From positions 66,073 to 130,072 of the forward strand of contig JADJVW010000023.1 of assembly GCA_016710365.1 (NCBI GenBank): 64,000 nucleotides of DNA, read 5' to 3'. Position 1 is the first letter of the stretch; each line of letters begins with the position of its first letter. The notes beneath the pieces are model-generated. The model had not been told where the DNA came from. It saw only the letters and a list, made by a program, of their open reading frames with translations, and searched no databases. Below, one piece after another: positions 11,019-20,172 of the stretch. Made by a program: the position numbers and the translations under genes. This DNA comes from Candidatus Caldilinea saccharophila. GTDB lineage: Bacteria > Chloroflexota > Anaerolineae > Caldilineales > Caldilineaceae.

Positions 11019-11888
11019 TTACTTATTCCGCCACGCCTCCGAGTCCGGCGTAAAGAGCGACTGGCCGAACTCTTCCTGTCCGAAGGTTGCGATCAGCTCC
11101 TGCGTGGGCACGGAGACGATCCAGTCCACGAATTGAGTGGCCAGGTCGGTGTTGACGTTCGTGCATTTCTCCGGATTGACCACAATGACGCCGTACGGGT
11201 TGAACAACACCGGGTCGCCTTCCACCAAAATTTCCAGCTCCGTGCCTTCGAGCGTGCGCGCAAGATACGTGGCGCGGTCGCTCAGCGTGTATGCCTGCTG
11301 CTCGTTCGCCATCGTCAACACCGCGCCCATGCCCTGCCCGGCGGAGATGTACCAGTCACCGACCGGGTCGATGCCCGCGGCTTTCCACACCGACTTCTCC
11401 TTGGTGTGCGTGCCGGAATCGTCGCCGCGCGAGATGAAAGGCGCCTGCGCCTCAGCGATCATGCTCATGGCCGCGCCCGCGTCGGTCATGCCCTGGATGC
11501 CGGCCGGGTCGGACGCGGGGCCGAGGATGACGAAGTCGTTGAACATGACATCCTCGCGGCGCGAGCCGTCGCTATTCGCCATGAATTCATCCTCGCGCGC
11601 ACGGGCGTGCACCAACACGACATCGGCGTTGCAGTCCGTGCCAAGCTGAAGCGCCTGACCGGTGCCCACCGCGACGACGTCCACATCGGCATTAGCCTGT
11701 TGCTCAAAATCCGGCAGGATCACATCGAGCAGACCTGAATCCTGCGTGCTGGTGGTCGTCGCCAGGATCAGCTTGGCGGGCGCGGCGGCTTCACTGCCGC
11801 CGGCCGGCGCGGTCACCGGCTGACACGCACCCAGCACGAGACTCAACGCCAAGAACAGAAACACTCCCAACGGAAACTTGCGGTTCAT
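11019..11888 (-). CDS. tupA: Tungstate ABC transporter substrate-binding lipoprotein
   Basis: Lipoprotein of 289 aa with lipobox LGAC (Cys22) that captures oxyanion outside the membrane. The TupA-type anion-binding TTTSTQDSG starts at about residue 44, with SRGDDSGTH near 155 and SAGQGMGAVL near 185. ATG 11888 is preceded by AGGAA. The TTTST motif and the paired TupB/TupC genes favour tungstate, though molybdate cannot be excluded. Short AATCTCC-type low-complexity DNA flanks the gene on both sides (10990-11030 and 11940-11967). Confidence 0.88.
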   Translation of the reverse strand: MNRKFPLGVFLFLALSLVLGACQPVTAPAGGSEAAAPAKLILATTTSTQDSGLLDVILPDFEQQANADVDVVAVGTGQALQLGTDCNADVVLVHARAREDEFMANSDGSRREDVMFNDFVILGPASDPAGIQGMTDAGAAMSMIAEAQAPFISRGDDSGTHTKEKSVWKAAGIDPVGDWYISAGQGMGAVLTMANEQQAYTLSDRATYLARTLEGTELEILVEGDPVLFNPYGVIVVNPEKCTNVNTDLATQFVDWIVSVPTQELIATFGQEEFGQSLFTPDSEAWRNK

Positions 11889-12064
11889 AGTGATTCCTTT
11901 CTTCCTCATGAATTGACAGTAACGAAACAGCGATAAAATTGGAGATTAAGAGATTAGGAGATTGAGATTGTGACGGGTGGACTGCCTTTTCATTTACACT
12001 TCACAATCCACCATTCACAATTCATCCTTCTTTTCTTCCCTCGCCTCTCACAACCCGCCCCTCC

Positions 12065-12793
12065 TCAATACACCATCTCGCCCCGCACAAACGCGCCCGT
12101 GCGTGCGTCCTGCGGCGCCTCGAAGAACGTGTGTGCGTCGGCCACCTCAACGGCGCGGCCGTCGAGCAGAAAGAGCACACGTTGCGCCAATCGTCTGGCC
12201 TGATGCACGTTGTGCGTCACCAGCACGATGGTCGTGCCATGCTCCTGATTGAGCCGCGCCACGATCTGCTCGATCAAGCCCACGTTGTACGGGTCGAGAT
12301 TAGCCGTCGGCTCGTCGAGCAGCAGCGCGTCGGGGCGCAACACCATCGCACGCGCCAGCGCCACGCGTTGCGCTTCACCGCCCGAAAGCGTGCGCGCCGG
12401 CTGTTGCGCCAGTTCGGCCAGCCCGACCTCGTCGAGCGTGGCCGCAATTTCGGCGGCGCTGTCACGCTGGCCGCGCAGCCGCAGTCCGTAGGCAACGTTT
12501 GCCTCCACCGTGCGCTTGAGCAGCACCGGCCGCTGAAAAACCGTGGTCACGCGACGGCGCATCGATAAAGGCGCGTCGCGATTTGCCGCAAACACACCAC
12601 CGTCGAAACGCACCTCACCCGTCGTGGGCGGTTGCAGGAAATTCAACAGCCGCAGCAGCGTGCTCTTGCCCGCGCCGCTTGGCCCCACCACAGCCAGCAT
12701 TTCGCCGCGGTGGATGTCCAGATCGCTTACGGACAACACGGTGCGGACGCCGTAGCGCACGGTCACATCGCGCAGACTGTAAAGCACGTTCAT
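12065..12793 (-). CDS. tupC: Tungstate ABC transporter ATP-binding protein
   Basis: ABC ATPase of 242 aa that powers oxyanion import. Walker A GPSGAGKST is at 37-45, the signature LSGGEAQR near 136, Walker B LLLDEPT near 157 and the switch His in VTHNV near 190. The start overlaps the tupB stop by four bases (ATGA), indicating translational coupling. It could also serve the modAB transporter at 19-21 kb, which has no ATPase gene next to it; that is inference. Confidence 0.88.
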   Translation of the reverse strand: MNVLYSLRDVTVRYGVRTVLSVSDLDIHRGEMLAVVGPSGAGKSTLLRLLNFLQPPTTGEVRFDGGVFAANRDAPLSMRRRVTTVFQRPVLLKRTVEANVAYGLRLRGQRDSAAEIAATLDEVGLAELAQQPARTLSGGEAQRVALARAMVLRPDALLLDEPTANLDPYNVGLIEQIVARLNQEHGTTIVLVTHNVHQARRLAQRVLFLLDGRAVEVADAHTFFEAPQDARTGAFVRGEMVY

Positions 12794-13494
12794 TCGTCAA
12801 AGGAGCGTCCCTGCAGGCGCAAAATGATGAAATTTGTCGTAAATGCCATGCTCAGCAAGATCACGCCGAGCGCCATCGCCAGCCCAAAATTGCCTTTGTT
12901 GGTTTCGAGCACGATGGCGGTCGTGAGTACGCGCGTCTGGCCTTCAATGTTGCCGCCCACCAACATGACCGCCCCCACTTCCGAAATGATGCCGCCAAAG
13001 CCAGCCACCACCGCCGCAATCACGCCGACGCGCGCTTCATCCAGGATCGCCCATGTCGTCTGCCAGCGCGACGCGCCGAGCGATTGCACTTGTAGTCGCA
13101 ACGCCGGGTCCACTCCCTGCACCGCAGCCATCGTGAAGCCGGCCACCAACGGGAACGCAATGATCACCTGGGCGACGATCATCGCCTCCGGCGTGAAGAG
13201 CCGCGGCATCCACGCGATGTTCAGCCCGCCCAGCACGCCCGAACGCGAGAGCATCAAATAGACAAAGAGGCCGATCACGACGGGCGGAAAGGCCATGCCC
13301 GTGTAGACCAGCGCCACCGATAGCCGCCGCCCGCGAAAGCGCGCCAGCCCCAACAGCGCGCCGAGCGGGATGCCGATGATCGTGCTGAGCGCCAGCGCAA
13401 TCCCCGACACACGCAGCGAAAGGAGGACGATTTCCATCAACTGGCTGTCGCCGCCGATAATCAGTGTAAAGGCTTCGCGGAAGCCTGTGAGCAA
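12790..13494 (-). CDS. tupB: Tungstate ABC transporter permease
   Basis: Membrane permease of 234 aa with about five to six hydrophobic segments and the coupling-helix region SLGASRWQTTWAI near 137-149, followed by the typical E-GAVMLVGG. The frame opens with TTG at 13494; an alternative ATG start lies about 19 codons in and the SD is close, so the exact start is uncertain. First gene of the tup operon. Confidence 0.87.
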   Translation of the reverse strand: MLTGFREAFTLIIGGDSQLMEIVLLSLRVSGIALALSTIIGIPLGALLGLARFRGRRLSVALVYTGMAFPPVVIGLFVYLMLSRSGVLGGLNIAWMPRLFTPEAMIVAQVIIAFPLVAGFTMAAVQGVDPALRLQVQSLGASRWQTTWAILDEARVGVIAAVVAGFGGIISEVGAVMLVGGNIEGQTRVLTTAIVLETNKGNFGLAMALGVILLSMAFTTNFIILRLQGRSFDE

Positions 13495-13522
13495 TTCCTG
13501 AATAGGTCCCGATCCTTTGTCT

Positions 13523-13942
13523 ATGCATCAATCTACGCACGACTCGGTTGACTATCGCATCCATCCACCTGTCGACAACGCTGCGTTGAATACACTTTTT
13601 GCCGCGGCCTGGCCCGGTCACACGCCGGTTGATTTCACCGCACAACTTACTCACAGCCTGCTTTACGTGTGCGCCTACACCGCGCAAACCGACCTCATCG
13701 GCTTTGTCAACGTGGCGTGGGATGGGGGCATTCATGCCTTTCTGCTCGACACGACCGTACATCCAGCCTGGCAACGCCGCGGCGTTGGACGTGAGCTTGT
13801 CCAGCGCGCCACTGTTGCAGCGCGGCGCCGCGGCATTGATTGGCTGCATGTCGATTACGAACCTGGCCTCGACGCGTTCTACCGCGCCTGCGGTTTCACT
13901 CCGACGCTTGCCGGGCTGATCCGGCTGAACGGGAGCGCATGA
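13523..13942 (+). CDS. GNAT-family N-acetyltransferase
   Basis: 139-residue acetyltransferase. The acetyl-CoA loop is RRGVGRELV near residues 87-95, and the C-terminal FYRACGFTP is typical of the fold. ATG 13523 is preferred, with TTG 13517 as an alternative. It is divergent from tupB with about 28 bases between starts. Substrate unknown. Confidence 0.82.
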   Translation: MHQSTHDSVDYRIHPPVDNAALNTLFAAAWPGHTPVDFTAQLTHSLLYVCAYTAQTDLIGFVNVAWDGGIHAFLLDTTVHPAWQRRGVGRELVQRATVAARRRGIDWLHVDYEPGLDAFYRACGFTPTLAGLIRLNGSA

Positions 13943-14029
13943 ACAAACTTCACCACCAGGACGCAAAGAACAGCTTTCTCGGCGCCGCTTTGTGGGCTTT
14001 GAGCCTTCGTGGTTACGCTTTCTTCTTGT

Positions 14030-15220
14030 TCACACTTCCGCCATGACGCGCCCCATTGGCTGCGTCCGGTAGCCGCCCAACGCCGTCACGCGGTCGCGGA
14101 AGGCCGTGTCGCGGCGGCGCAACAAGGCCAACAGTGGCGCCAACAACGCGCTCTCGAAATACTCCACCGGGATCACCAGGTCGAAACGTTCCTGCATCAC
14201 CGGCACAAAATCAAGGTTCAACGCCTGCGCGGCGGCCTGAATGCCCATGCCGCAGTCAGCCGCGCCTTGCGCCACCGCCGTCGCCACCGCCAGGTGGGTC
14301 GTCTCTTCGCGCGTATACCCTTGCACGCACTGCGGGTCGATGCTGAGTTGGCGCAGTTGGTAGTCGAGCAGGACGCGCGTGCCCGCGCCTGATTGCCGGT
14401 TAACAAAGCGTACATCGTCCCGCTGCAGATCGTTCAAGCCTGCGATCTGCTTCGGGTTGCCGCGCGCCACAAAGATGCCCTGCATCCGCTCCACAAACCC
14501 CACGATGACGGCATGCACGCCTTGTGGTGCGAGCAGCCGGCGCACCGGCCCGATGTTGAAATCGCCCGTTGCCTCGTCCAGCAGATGGCTGCCGGCCAGG
14601 TGCGCTTCATGCTGGATAAGCGCCATCAGCCCGAGCAAGCTGCCGACGTTGTTGGCGGCGAAACGCAACTCGGGGTGCTCAGCATGGAGCCAGTCGCCCA
14701 ACAGGGTCAACGAAAGGTCGTGGCTGCCGATCATGCGGATGATGCGCTGCGCGTCGCTTCTGGCTGGCAACGCGGCGGGGCGCGCGGTCAGTTCTTCCTC
14801 CATGCCCAGCCCGGCGCGCAGGTGTAGGGCGGCGATGCCGGCATACAGGTTTGGCTGCGCTGTGATCAGCGTGGCGTTGAGCTGCATCGCCTGCGCTGCC
14901 AGCAAGAGCGAGTGCGCCATCTGCGCGTCGCCAAAGCCCGTCCCCCCGCCAATGCGCCCAAGATAGTGCGCGGCTTCGGCGTCGAAATCCACCACGACGA
15001 GCGGCAGCAAGAATTGCTCCAGCGCGTGTTGGTTGCGCACCACAGCATGGGAACGGCGTGCATAGGCGCTTAACGCCGCCACTGTCAACGCAGAGACAGC
15101 GACCTCGCCGGGTCGATATTGCTCCAGGGCGACTTGGACGAGGCGCGGCCGCGTGCGGATCAGAAACAGACAATAAGAAGTGTCCAGCAGCAGCCTGATC
15201 ACACCCGATCCTGTCTTCAT
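14030..15220 (-). CDS. PIN domain fused to a molybdate-binding PBP-like domain
   Basis: One uninterrupted 396-residue frame. Residues about 8-136 are a VapC-like PIN domain (RNase toxin fold): Asp13 in LLLDTSY and Asp98 in FGDAQMAHSLLLAA are kept, but the usual Glu is missing (VAAL) and the last acidic position is not obvious, so activity may be reduced. Residues about 157-390 match the COG1910 / PBP-like molybdate-binding domain, with GSHDLSLTLL, VGSLLGLMAL, VARGNPKQI and NRQSGAGTRVLLD. That domain is normally found attached to DNA-binding heads in metal-responsive regulators. A VapB-like antitoxin gene ends six bases upstream. With tupABC and modAB nearby, a toxin or effector controlled by molybdate or tungstate is plausible but unproved. 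Confidence 0.85.
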   Translation of the reverse strand: MKTGSGVIRLLLDTSYCLFLIRTRPRLVQVALEQYRPGEVAVSALTVAALSAYARRSHAVVRNQHALEQFLLPLVVVDFDAEAAHYLGRIGGGTGFGDAQMAHSLLLAAQAMQLNATLITAQPNLYAGIAALHLRAGLGMEEELTARPAALPARSDAQRIIRMIGSHDLSLTLLGDWLHAEHPELRFAANNVGSLLGLMALIQHEAHLAGSHLLDEATGDFNIGPVRRLLAPQGVHAVIVGFVERMQGIFVARGNPKQIAGLNDLQRDDVRFVNRQSGAGTRVLLDYQLRQLSIDPQCVQGYTREETTHLAVATAVAQGAADCGMGIQAAAQALNLDFVPVMQERFDLVIPVEYFESALLAPLLALLRRRDTAFRDRVTALGGYRTQPMGRVMAEV

Positions 15221-15226
15221 TTGCGC

Positions 15227-15439
15227 TTACCCACTTGCACCAGGGGATGGATCGACGCCAAAATCGTCGGTGAAGAGATCCAGGCTTGCAAAGAGGGTAT
15301 CCCACGGCGCATGTTGCGGCAGCAGCACCACTGCGTTGCCGGCGCGCTGGATGTAGACCCACTCCCCTTCGAAGCGAAAGTCTTTGGGCAGGCGCACGGC
15401 CTGGCTTTGTCCGTTGGGGAAAAGGCGCGCGGTTTGCAT
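15227..15439 (-). CDS. VapB-type antitoxin (AbrB/MazE-like)
   Basis: 70-residue protein with an N-terminal swapped-hairpin DNA-binding domain, ARLFPNGQSQAVRLPKDFRF (residues 4-23), and a C-terminal tail able to bind the PIN partner. ATG 15439 has a GGAGG SD. The stop is six bases before the PIN fusion gene, the usual vapBC layout. A promoter with a palindrome over its -10 box lies upstream, which suggests autoregulation. Confidence 0.85.
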   Translation of the reverse strand: MQTARLFPNGQSQAVRLPKDFRFEGEWVYIQRAGNAVVLLPQHAPWDTLFASLDLFTDDFGVDPSPGASG

Positions 15440-15468
15440 AACGTTCCTCCAAGGCAATCTATATGAAG

Positions 15469-15497
15469 AGTATATACTATCGTTGGAACAGGATCAA
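15469..15497 (-). promoter_or_regulatory. Promoter and palindromic operator of the VapB/PIN-fusion pair
   Basis: On the minus strand TTGATC (15497-15492), 17 bases, TATACT (15474-15469). The perfect palindrome AGTATATACT at 15469-15478 covers the -10 box and is a natural site for VapB autorepression. The rest of 15500-15718 shows no gene that I can support. Confidence 0.6.
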
Positions 15498-15718
15498 AAC
15501 CAAAGAAATCATTCGGATGCATTCCAGGGTGCGTTACCTGTAGAATTTAAGGTCGGTTAACTGATTGCCAAAGCCGCGCCAAACCTTTGTTTTCCATAAA
15601 AGCCGCCAACTCCCCTTGATAGAGGTAAGCTTGTCTTTTATACTGAGGGCGCTGTAAAATTTGACCTTGCAGCCGGGCCTGATTTTGAAGGGTCACATTG
15701 TTTTGAAACGTTGCGAGC

Positions 15719-15958
15719 ATGAATTCAGAAAATTCGTCGTTTCCGTTGACGATGGTAAAACGTGGCCAGCCGGTGCGGCTGGCGAAAATTATGGCAGGAC
15801 GCCAACTGACGCATCGGCTCACCGAGTTGGGGCTGACCCCCGGCGTCAATTTTGAGGTGCTGCACGACCACGGCGGCCCGCTGTTGCTGGCGGTGCGCGA
15901 TTCTCGCCTGGCGCTTGGACGCGGCATGGCGAGCAAGATTCTCGTCGATGCAATATAA
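15719..15958 (+). CDS. feoA: Ferrous iron transport protein A
   Basis: SH3-like FeoA protein of 79 aa (about residues 12-79 form the domain: LAKIMAGRQLTHRLTELGL, then DSRLALGRGMASKI). It is a small cytosolic partner of FeoB. An in-frame start at Met12 (nearer the domain) is also possible. The feoB start follows 12 bases after the stop. Confidence 0.85.
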   Translation: MNSENSSFPLTMVKRGQPVRLAKIMAGRQLTHRLTELGLTPGVNFEVLHDHGGPLLLAVRDSRLALGRGMASKILVDAI

Positions 15959-15970
15959 AGCCAGCCCATT

Positions 15971-18272
15971 ATGCACGATATCGTGATCGCGCTGGTCGGC
16001 AACCCGAATGTCGGCAAGAGCACCGTCTTCAACGCGCTGACGGGTGCGGACCAGCACGTGGGCAACTGGCCCGGCAAGACCGTCGAAAAGCGCACCGGCC
16101 TGTTGCGGCCATTCGCAGCAGCGCGTGAGACGGACGGCAACGCCAGCGCGTATGCGCCGCGCAGTGAAGACCCACCCCGCATCACCATTGTCGATCTGCC
16201 GGGAACTTACAGCCTTTCAGCCTATTCGCGCGAGGAAGAGATCGCTCGCGACTTCATTGTCGAGGAGCGGCCGCACCTGGTCGTCAATGTCGTTGACGCC
16301 TCAAATCTCGAACGCAACCTCTACCTGACCGCGCAGATCCTCGAAACGGGCGTCCCGCTGATTCTCGTCCTCAACATGCAGGATCAGGCCGACGCGCGCG
16401 GGATCAAGGTTGACTCGGCCCGGCTCTCCAGTCTACTGGGCAACACACCGGTGTTTCAGTTAGTGGCGCGCCGCGGACAGGGAATCGCTGCGCTGCGCGA
16501 GCGCATCGTGGCGGCGGCCAGCGCTGCACAGCGTGCGGTATGACGGCGCCCCGGCTGCACGCGCGCGCTACACTTTACTTTCCATACGACGCCGCAATTG
16601 AAGCGAGATCGAGCGCGTCAGCGCTGCGATTGACGGAGCGCCGCAGTTGGCGGCAAAGTATGCAGCGCGCTGGCTCGCCGTGCAACTGCTCGAAGGCGAT
16701 GCTGCACTGCTGGCGAAGGTGAGTGATTTTCCGGACGCCGGCCAGGTCATCGCGGCGCTGGCGGAAAGCCGGGCGCGCCTGCAGCCGATCTACGGCGATG
16801 ACATCGACGTGGCGCTGGTGGATCGCCGTTATGCGTTTGTGCATCGGGTTGTGCAGGACGCCGTGGTGCAGCGAGACGCACACCGCGTCAGCCCATCGGA
16901 CAAGATCGACCGCGTGGTGACGCACCCAGTGTTAGGCATCCCCATTTTCCTGGCCCTGATGTGGCTGGTGTTCAAGATGACGATCGACGCGTCGGCGCCC
17001 CTGCTGGACTGGATCGAGCTGGTGATGGCCGGCCCGGTCACCAACTTGCTCGGCGCGCTGCTGAATAGCGTCAGGTTGGGCGGTGGTTGGGTGGAGAGTC
17101 TGCTTGTCGACGGCGTCGTGGCGGGCGTGGGCGGCGTGCTGGTCTTTATTCCGGTCATGTTTGCCCTCTATCTGGTGCTGGCGGTATTGGAAGATTGCGG
17201 CTACATGGCGCGCGCGGCGATGGTGATGGATCGCCCTATGCGCAAGATCGGCTTGCAAGGCAAGAGCTTTCTGCCGATGGTGGTCGGTTTTGGCTGCTCG
17301 GTGCCGGCGATCTATGCCACCCGCACGCTGGAAAATCGTCGCGACCGTCTCCTCACCGGGCTACTGACGCCCTTTATGAGTTGCAGCGCCCGTCTGCCGG
17401 TCTATGTGCTCTTTGCCGCGATCTTCTTTCCCCAGTATGCCAGCCTTGCCATCTTCGCCATGTATCTGCTCGGCATTGCCGTCGCCATCGGCATCGGGTT
17501 TTTGCTCAATCACACGCTGCTCAAGACATCTGAACCGTCGCACTTCATCATGGAACTGCCGCCTTATCGCCTGCCGATGCTGCGCAATGTGTGGCGCCAG
17601 ATGTGGGAGCGCACTGCCTCCTTTATTCGCAACGCCTGGACGATCATCCTGACCGTGAGCATCGTACTCTGGTTTCTGCTGGCGATCCCTGTGCGCGGCG
17701 AACATGCTACGTTTGGCGCGGTCGCGATCGAAGACAGCGTCTTTGGTGCGGTGGCAGGCGCCGCGGCCCCGGTGTTTGCGCCGCTGGGCTTTGGTAGTTG
17801 GCAGGCAAGCGGCGCGTTGATCAGCGGGTTTGTCGCCAAGGAGGTGGTGGTGGCTACGCTGGCGCAAGTCTACCGCGTGGAACTGCCGGCGGCAGCAACG
17901 CCGCCTACGACGTTGCTCGAAGATGCTGCGCTTGTCGTGACAAGTTTTGGGCAGGCCATGCTTGACACGCTAAAGTCAATCCCGCGCATGGTCGGCATCG
18001 ATCTCGCTGGAGCCGACGATGCGGCGGAGCCGACCGCACTGATGCGTGCGGTGCAGACCGATTTCGCGGCGGCGAGCGGTGGACACGGCGCGCTGGCCGG
18101 TCTGGCGTTTATGGTCTTCGTGCTGCTCTACACACCTTGTATGGCGGCCGTCGCCGCGGCAAAACATGAATTTGGCGTAAAATGGATGTGGGTCAGCGTG
18201 CTGGGGCAATTTGCCGTTGCCTGGTTGGCGGCGTTCATCGTCTTTCAGGGCGGCAGGTGGTTGCTAGGATAA
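15971..18272 (+). CDS. feoB: Ferrous iron transporter B, two frameshifts
   Basis: Fe(II) permease with an N-terminal G domain. GNPNVGKST (residues 10-18) and DLPGTYSLSAYS (G3) are visible, followed by two Gate/nucleoside-recognition membrane regions (GCSVPAIYATRTLENRRDR and the later VAKEVVVATL). The frame shifts near 16535 and again near 16605, each consistent with one missing base; the short middle piece still reads family-like (PYDAAIEA). Repaired length is about 767 aa, normal for FeoB. Probably sequencing indels. Middle gene of feoABC. Confidence 0.88.
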
Positions 18273-18278
18273 ACAGCT

Positions 18279-18557
18279 ATGTTATGGAAAATATTGCACG
18301 AAATCGAGGCGGCGCAAGGGCCGCTCGACCTCAACGAACTCAGCCGCCGGCTCGATGTGGATCGCAGCGTGCTGGACGGCATGATCCAATTCTGGGTGCG
18401 CAAAGGCCGGCTGGTGGACGATGCGAGCGTTGCAGGGCAGGCGACCACCGTGTGCGCCAGCCACACCTGTGGCAGAAACTGCCCAAGTTCTCCAGCCTGC
18501 CCCTTCACAATGAAACTGCCGCGCACGATTTCGCTGATCCCGCTTGATGCAGACTGA
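18279..18557 (+). CDS. feoC: FeoC-like small regulator
   Basis: 92-residue protein with a winged-helix N-terminus (residues 5-50: ELSRRLDVDRSVLDGMIQFWVRKGRL) and a Cys-rich stretch, CASHTCGRNCPSSPAC (59-74), that could bind an Fe-S cluster as proposed for FeoC. It begins six bases after feoB. The name rests on size, fold pattern and position. Confidence 0.75.
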   Translation: MLWKILHEIEAAQGPLDLNELSRRLDVDRSVLDGMIQFWVRKGRLVDDASVAGQATTVCASHTCGRNCPSSPACPFTMKLPRTISLIPLDAD

Positions 18558-18621
18558 CCGCGCCTATCTTCGCTGACAAGCTTAGATCAGCCAACAACTG
18601 GTTATCCACACCCTTGGTTCC

Positions 18622-18654
18622 ACAAGCCGAGCTTCTTCAAGAAGCTCGGCTTGT
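18622..18654. terminator. Hairpin after feoABC, terminator-like
   Basis: Perfect 16-base arms (18622-18637 and 18639-18654, ACAAGCCGAGCTTCTT type) with a very short loop. No strong T-tract follows on the plus strand, so it is a likely but not certain terminator. Confidence 0.55.
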
Positions 18655-18657
18655 CAT

Positions 18658-18686
18658 TTGACAAAGCGTTGGCTGTCGCCTACAAT
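18658..18686 (+). promoter_or_regulatory. Strong promoter for the PadR-modAB genes
   Basis: TTGACA (18658-18663), 17 bases, TACAAT (18681-18686), 45 bases before the PadR start. Close to consensus. Confidence 0.7.
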
Positions 18687-18730
18687 TTTCATACTCAAAC
18701 TCTATATACTTATTCTTTGAATACTCGGTC

Positions 18731-19279
18731 ATGCGCGCATCTGCACCTTTCCTAACAATTGAACAGGCCTTGTTGGGCTTTGTCTATGCGCGCCCCTTGC
18801 ATGGCTATGAGATTTATCGGCAATTGTCCTCTGCGAGCGGGCTATGGCAAGTCTGGCGATTGAAACAGAGCCAGCTCTACGCGCTGCTCACGAAGTTGGA
18901 GGGCGAGCACTACCTCACCGCCACGCTGCAGCCACAAGATGCACGGCCGCCGCGCAAACTCTACGCGCTCAGTGAAGCCGGGCGCAACGCCTTTGACCAG
19001 TGGCTGAAGACTCCGGTGCCGCACGGCCGCCAGATGCGGATTGAGTTTCTTGCCAAGCTTTATTTTGCCCAGCGCCAAGATTCAGTCATGGCGCTGCAAC
19101 TCCTTGACCAGCAGGCCCTTGTTTGCCACCAATGGTTGGAAGCACACCAGGCGCAAGACGCGGCGAAGCAAGGGGAGGACTTCTTTGTGTACGCCGTACA
19201 ACAGTTTCGAACCAGCCAGGTCGAAGCCTTTCTGGCCTGGCTGGCGATATGCCGACGCGCATTGGAAGCGTCCGTGTGA
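18731..19279 (+). CDS. PadR-family transcriptional regulator
   Basis: 182-residue winged-helix repressor: the PadR domain covers residues 9-90 (ALLGFVYARPLHGYEIYRQL, then LYALLTKLEGEHYL and KLYALSEAGR) and a C-terminal helical dimerisation region follows. It stands 49 bases before modA on the same strand, so it may control the molybdate transporter; the ligand is unknown. Confidence 0.85.
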   Translation: MRASAPFLTIEQALLGFVYARPLHGYEIYRQLSSASGLWQVWRLKQSQLYALLTKLEGEHYLTATLQPQDARPPRKLYALSEAGRNAFDQWLKTPVPHGRQMRIEFLAKLYFAQRQDSVMALQLLDQQALVCHQWLEAHQAQDAAKQGEDFFVYAVQQFRTSQVEAFLAWLAICRRALEASV

Positions 19280-19327
19280 AAAATCAAAATACCAGCAGAA
19301 TCAAAAGATGTGTACAGGAAGGATCTT

Positions 19328-20172
19328 ATGCGCAGTCTAATTCGTAAGATAGTTGTTTTGTTGACACTGAGTTCAGTTGTGCTGGGGTGTGCGCCGGTTG
19401 CGCCTTCGTTACAGAATTCGGCGTCGGCGGGTGGCGATGTCGCGGCTGGCGCGACCACGCTCACTATCTTTGCCGCCGCCTCGCTGACTGACGCCTTCAA
19501 TGAAATCGGCGAGGTTTTTGTTGCAGATCATCCGAACACAGAATTGATTTTTAACTTTGCCGGCTCCAACCACTGGCCACGCAGATCGGGGAAGGCGCGC
19601 CGGCGGATGTCTTTGCCTCTGCCAACCTCAAGCAGATGAACGTTGCGATCGAGAGTGGTCGCATCATCACCGATGCGCAACGCACCTTTGCCCACAATCG
19701 ACTGGTGGTTGTCACACCAAGCGACAACCCGGCTGGACTTATTGATCTGCAGGGATTAGCGACGCCGGGCGTGAAGATCGTTTTTGCCGCCAAAGAGGCG
19801 CCGGTCGGTCAATATTCACTCGATTTTCTAGAAAAAGCCGACGCTGACGGGAGCCTTGGCGCTGATTTCAAAGATGCCGTGATTACCAACGTTGTTTCTT
19901 ACGAACAAAATGTGCGCGCCGTGCTGGCAAAGGTGGCGCTAGGCGAAGCTGACGCAGGCATTGTCTATCAGTCCGACGTTGCCGCCGGCGAGCAAGCGGC
20001 AGTCGGCCAAATCCAGATTCCCGACAACCTCAATACGATTGCCGACTATCCGATGGCGGCGGTGAATGACAGCCCGCACCTGGCGCTGGCCCAAGCATTT
20101 GTGGATACCGTATTGGCGCCGGCAGGGCAGCAGATTCTAACCCAATATGGCTTCGTCCCTGCAAGCCAGTAA
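19328..20172 (+). CDS. modA: Molybdate ABC transporter substrate-binding protein, frameshifted
   Basis: Lipoprotein (lipobox VVLGC, Cys21) that binds molybdate. The first motif LTIFAAASLTDAFNEIG is at about residues 42-58. The frame breaks at about 19571 in AACCACTGG, where one extra A would restore NQLATQIGEGAPADVFASAN; the rest to 20172 is regular ModA. Repaired length is 281 aa. ATG 19328 is preceded by GGAAGGA. Overlaps modB by 26 bases. Confidence 0.88.

Noticed and set aside
15547..16188. 213-residue minus-strand frame before feoAB
   Set aside because: Mostly opposite feoA/feoB; the part outside (15547-15718) has no start, SD or family signal.
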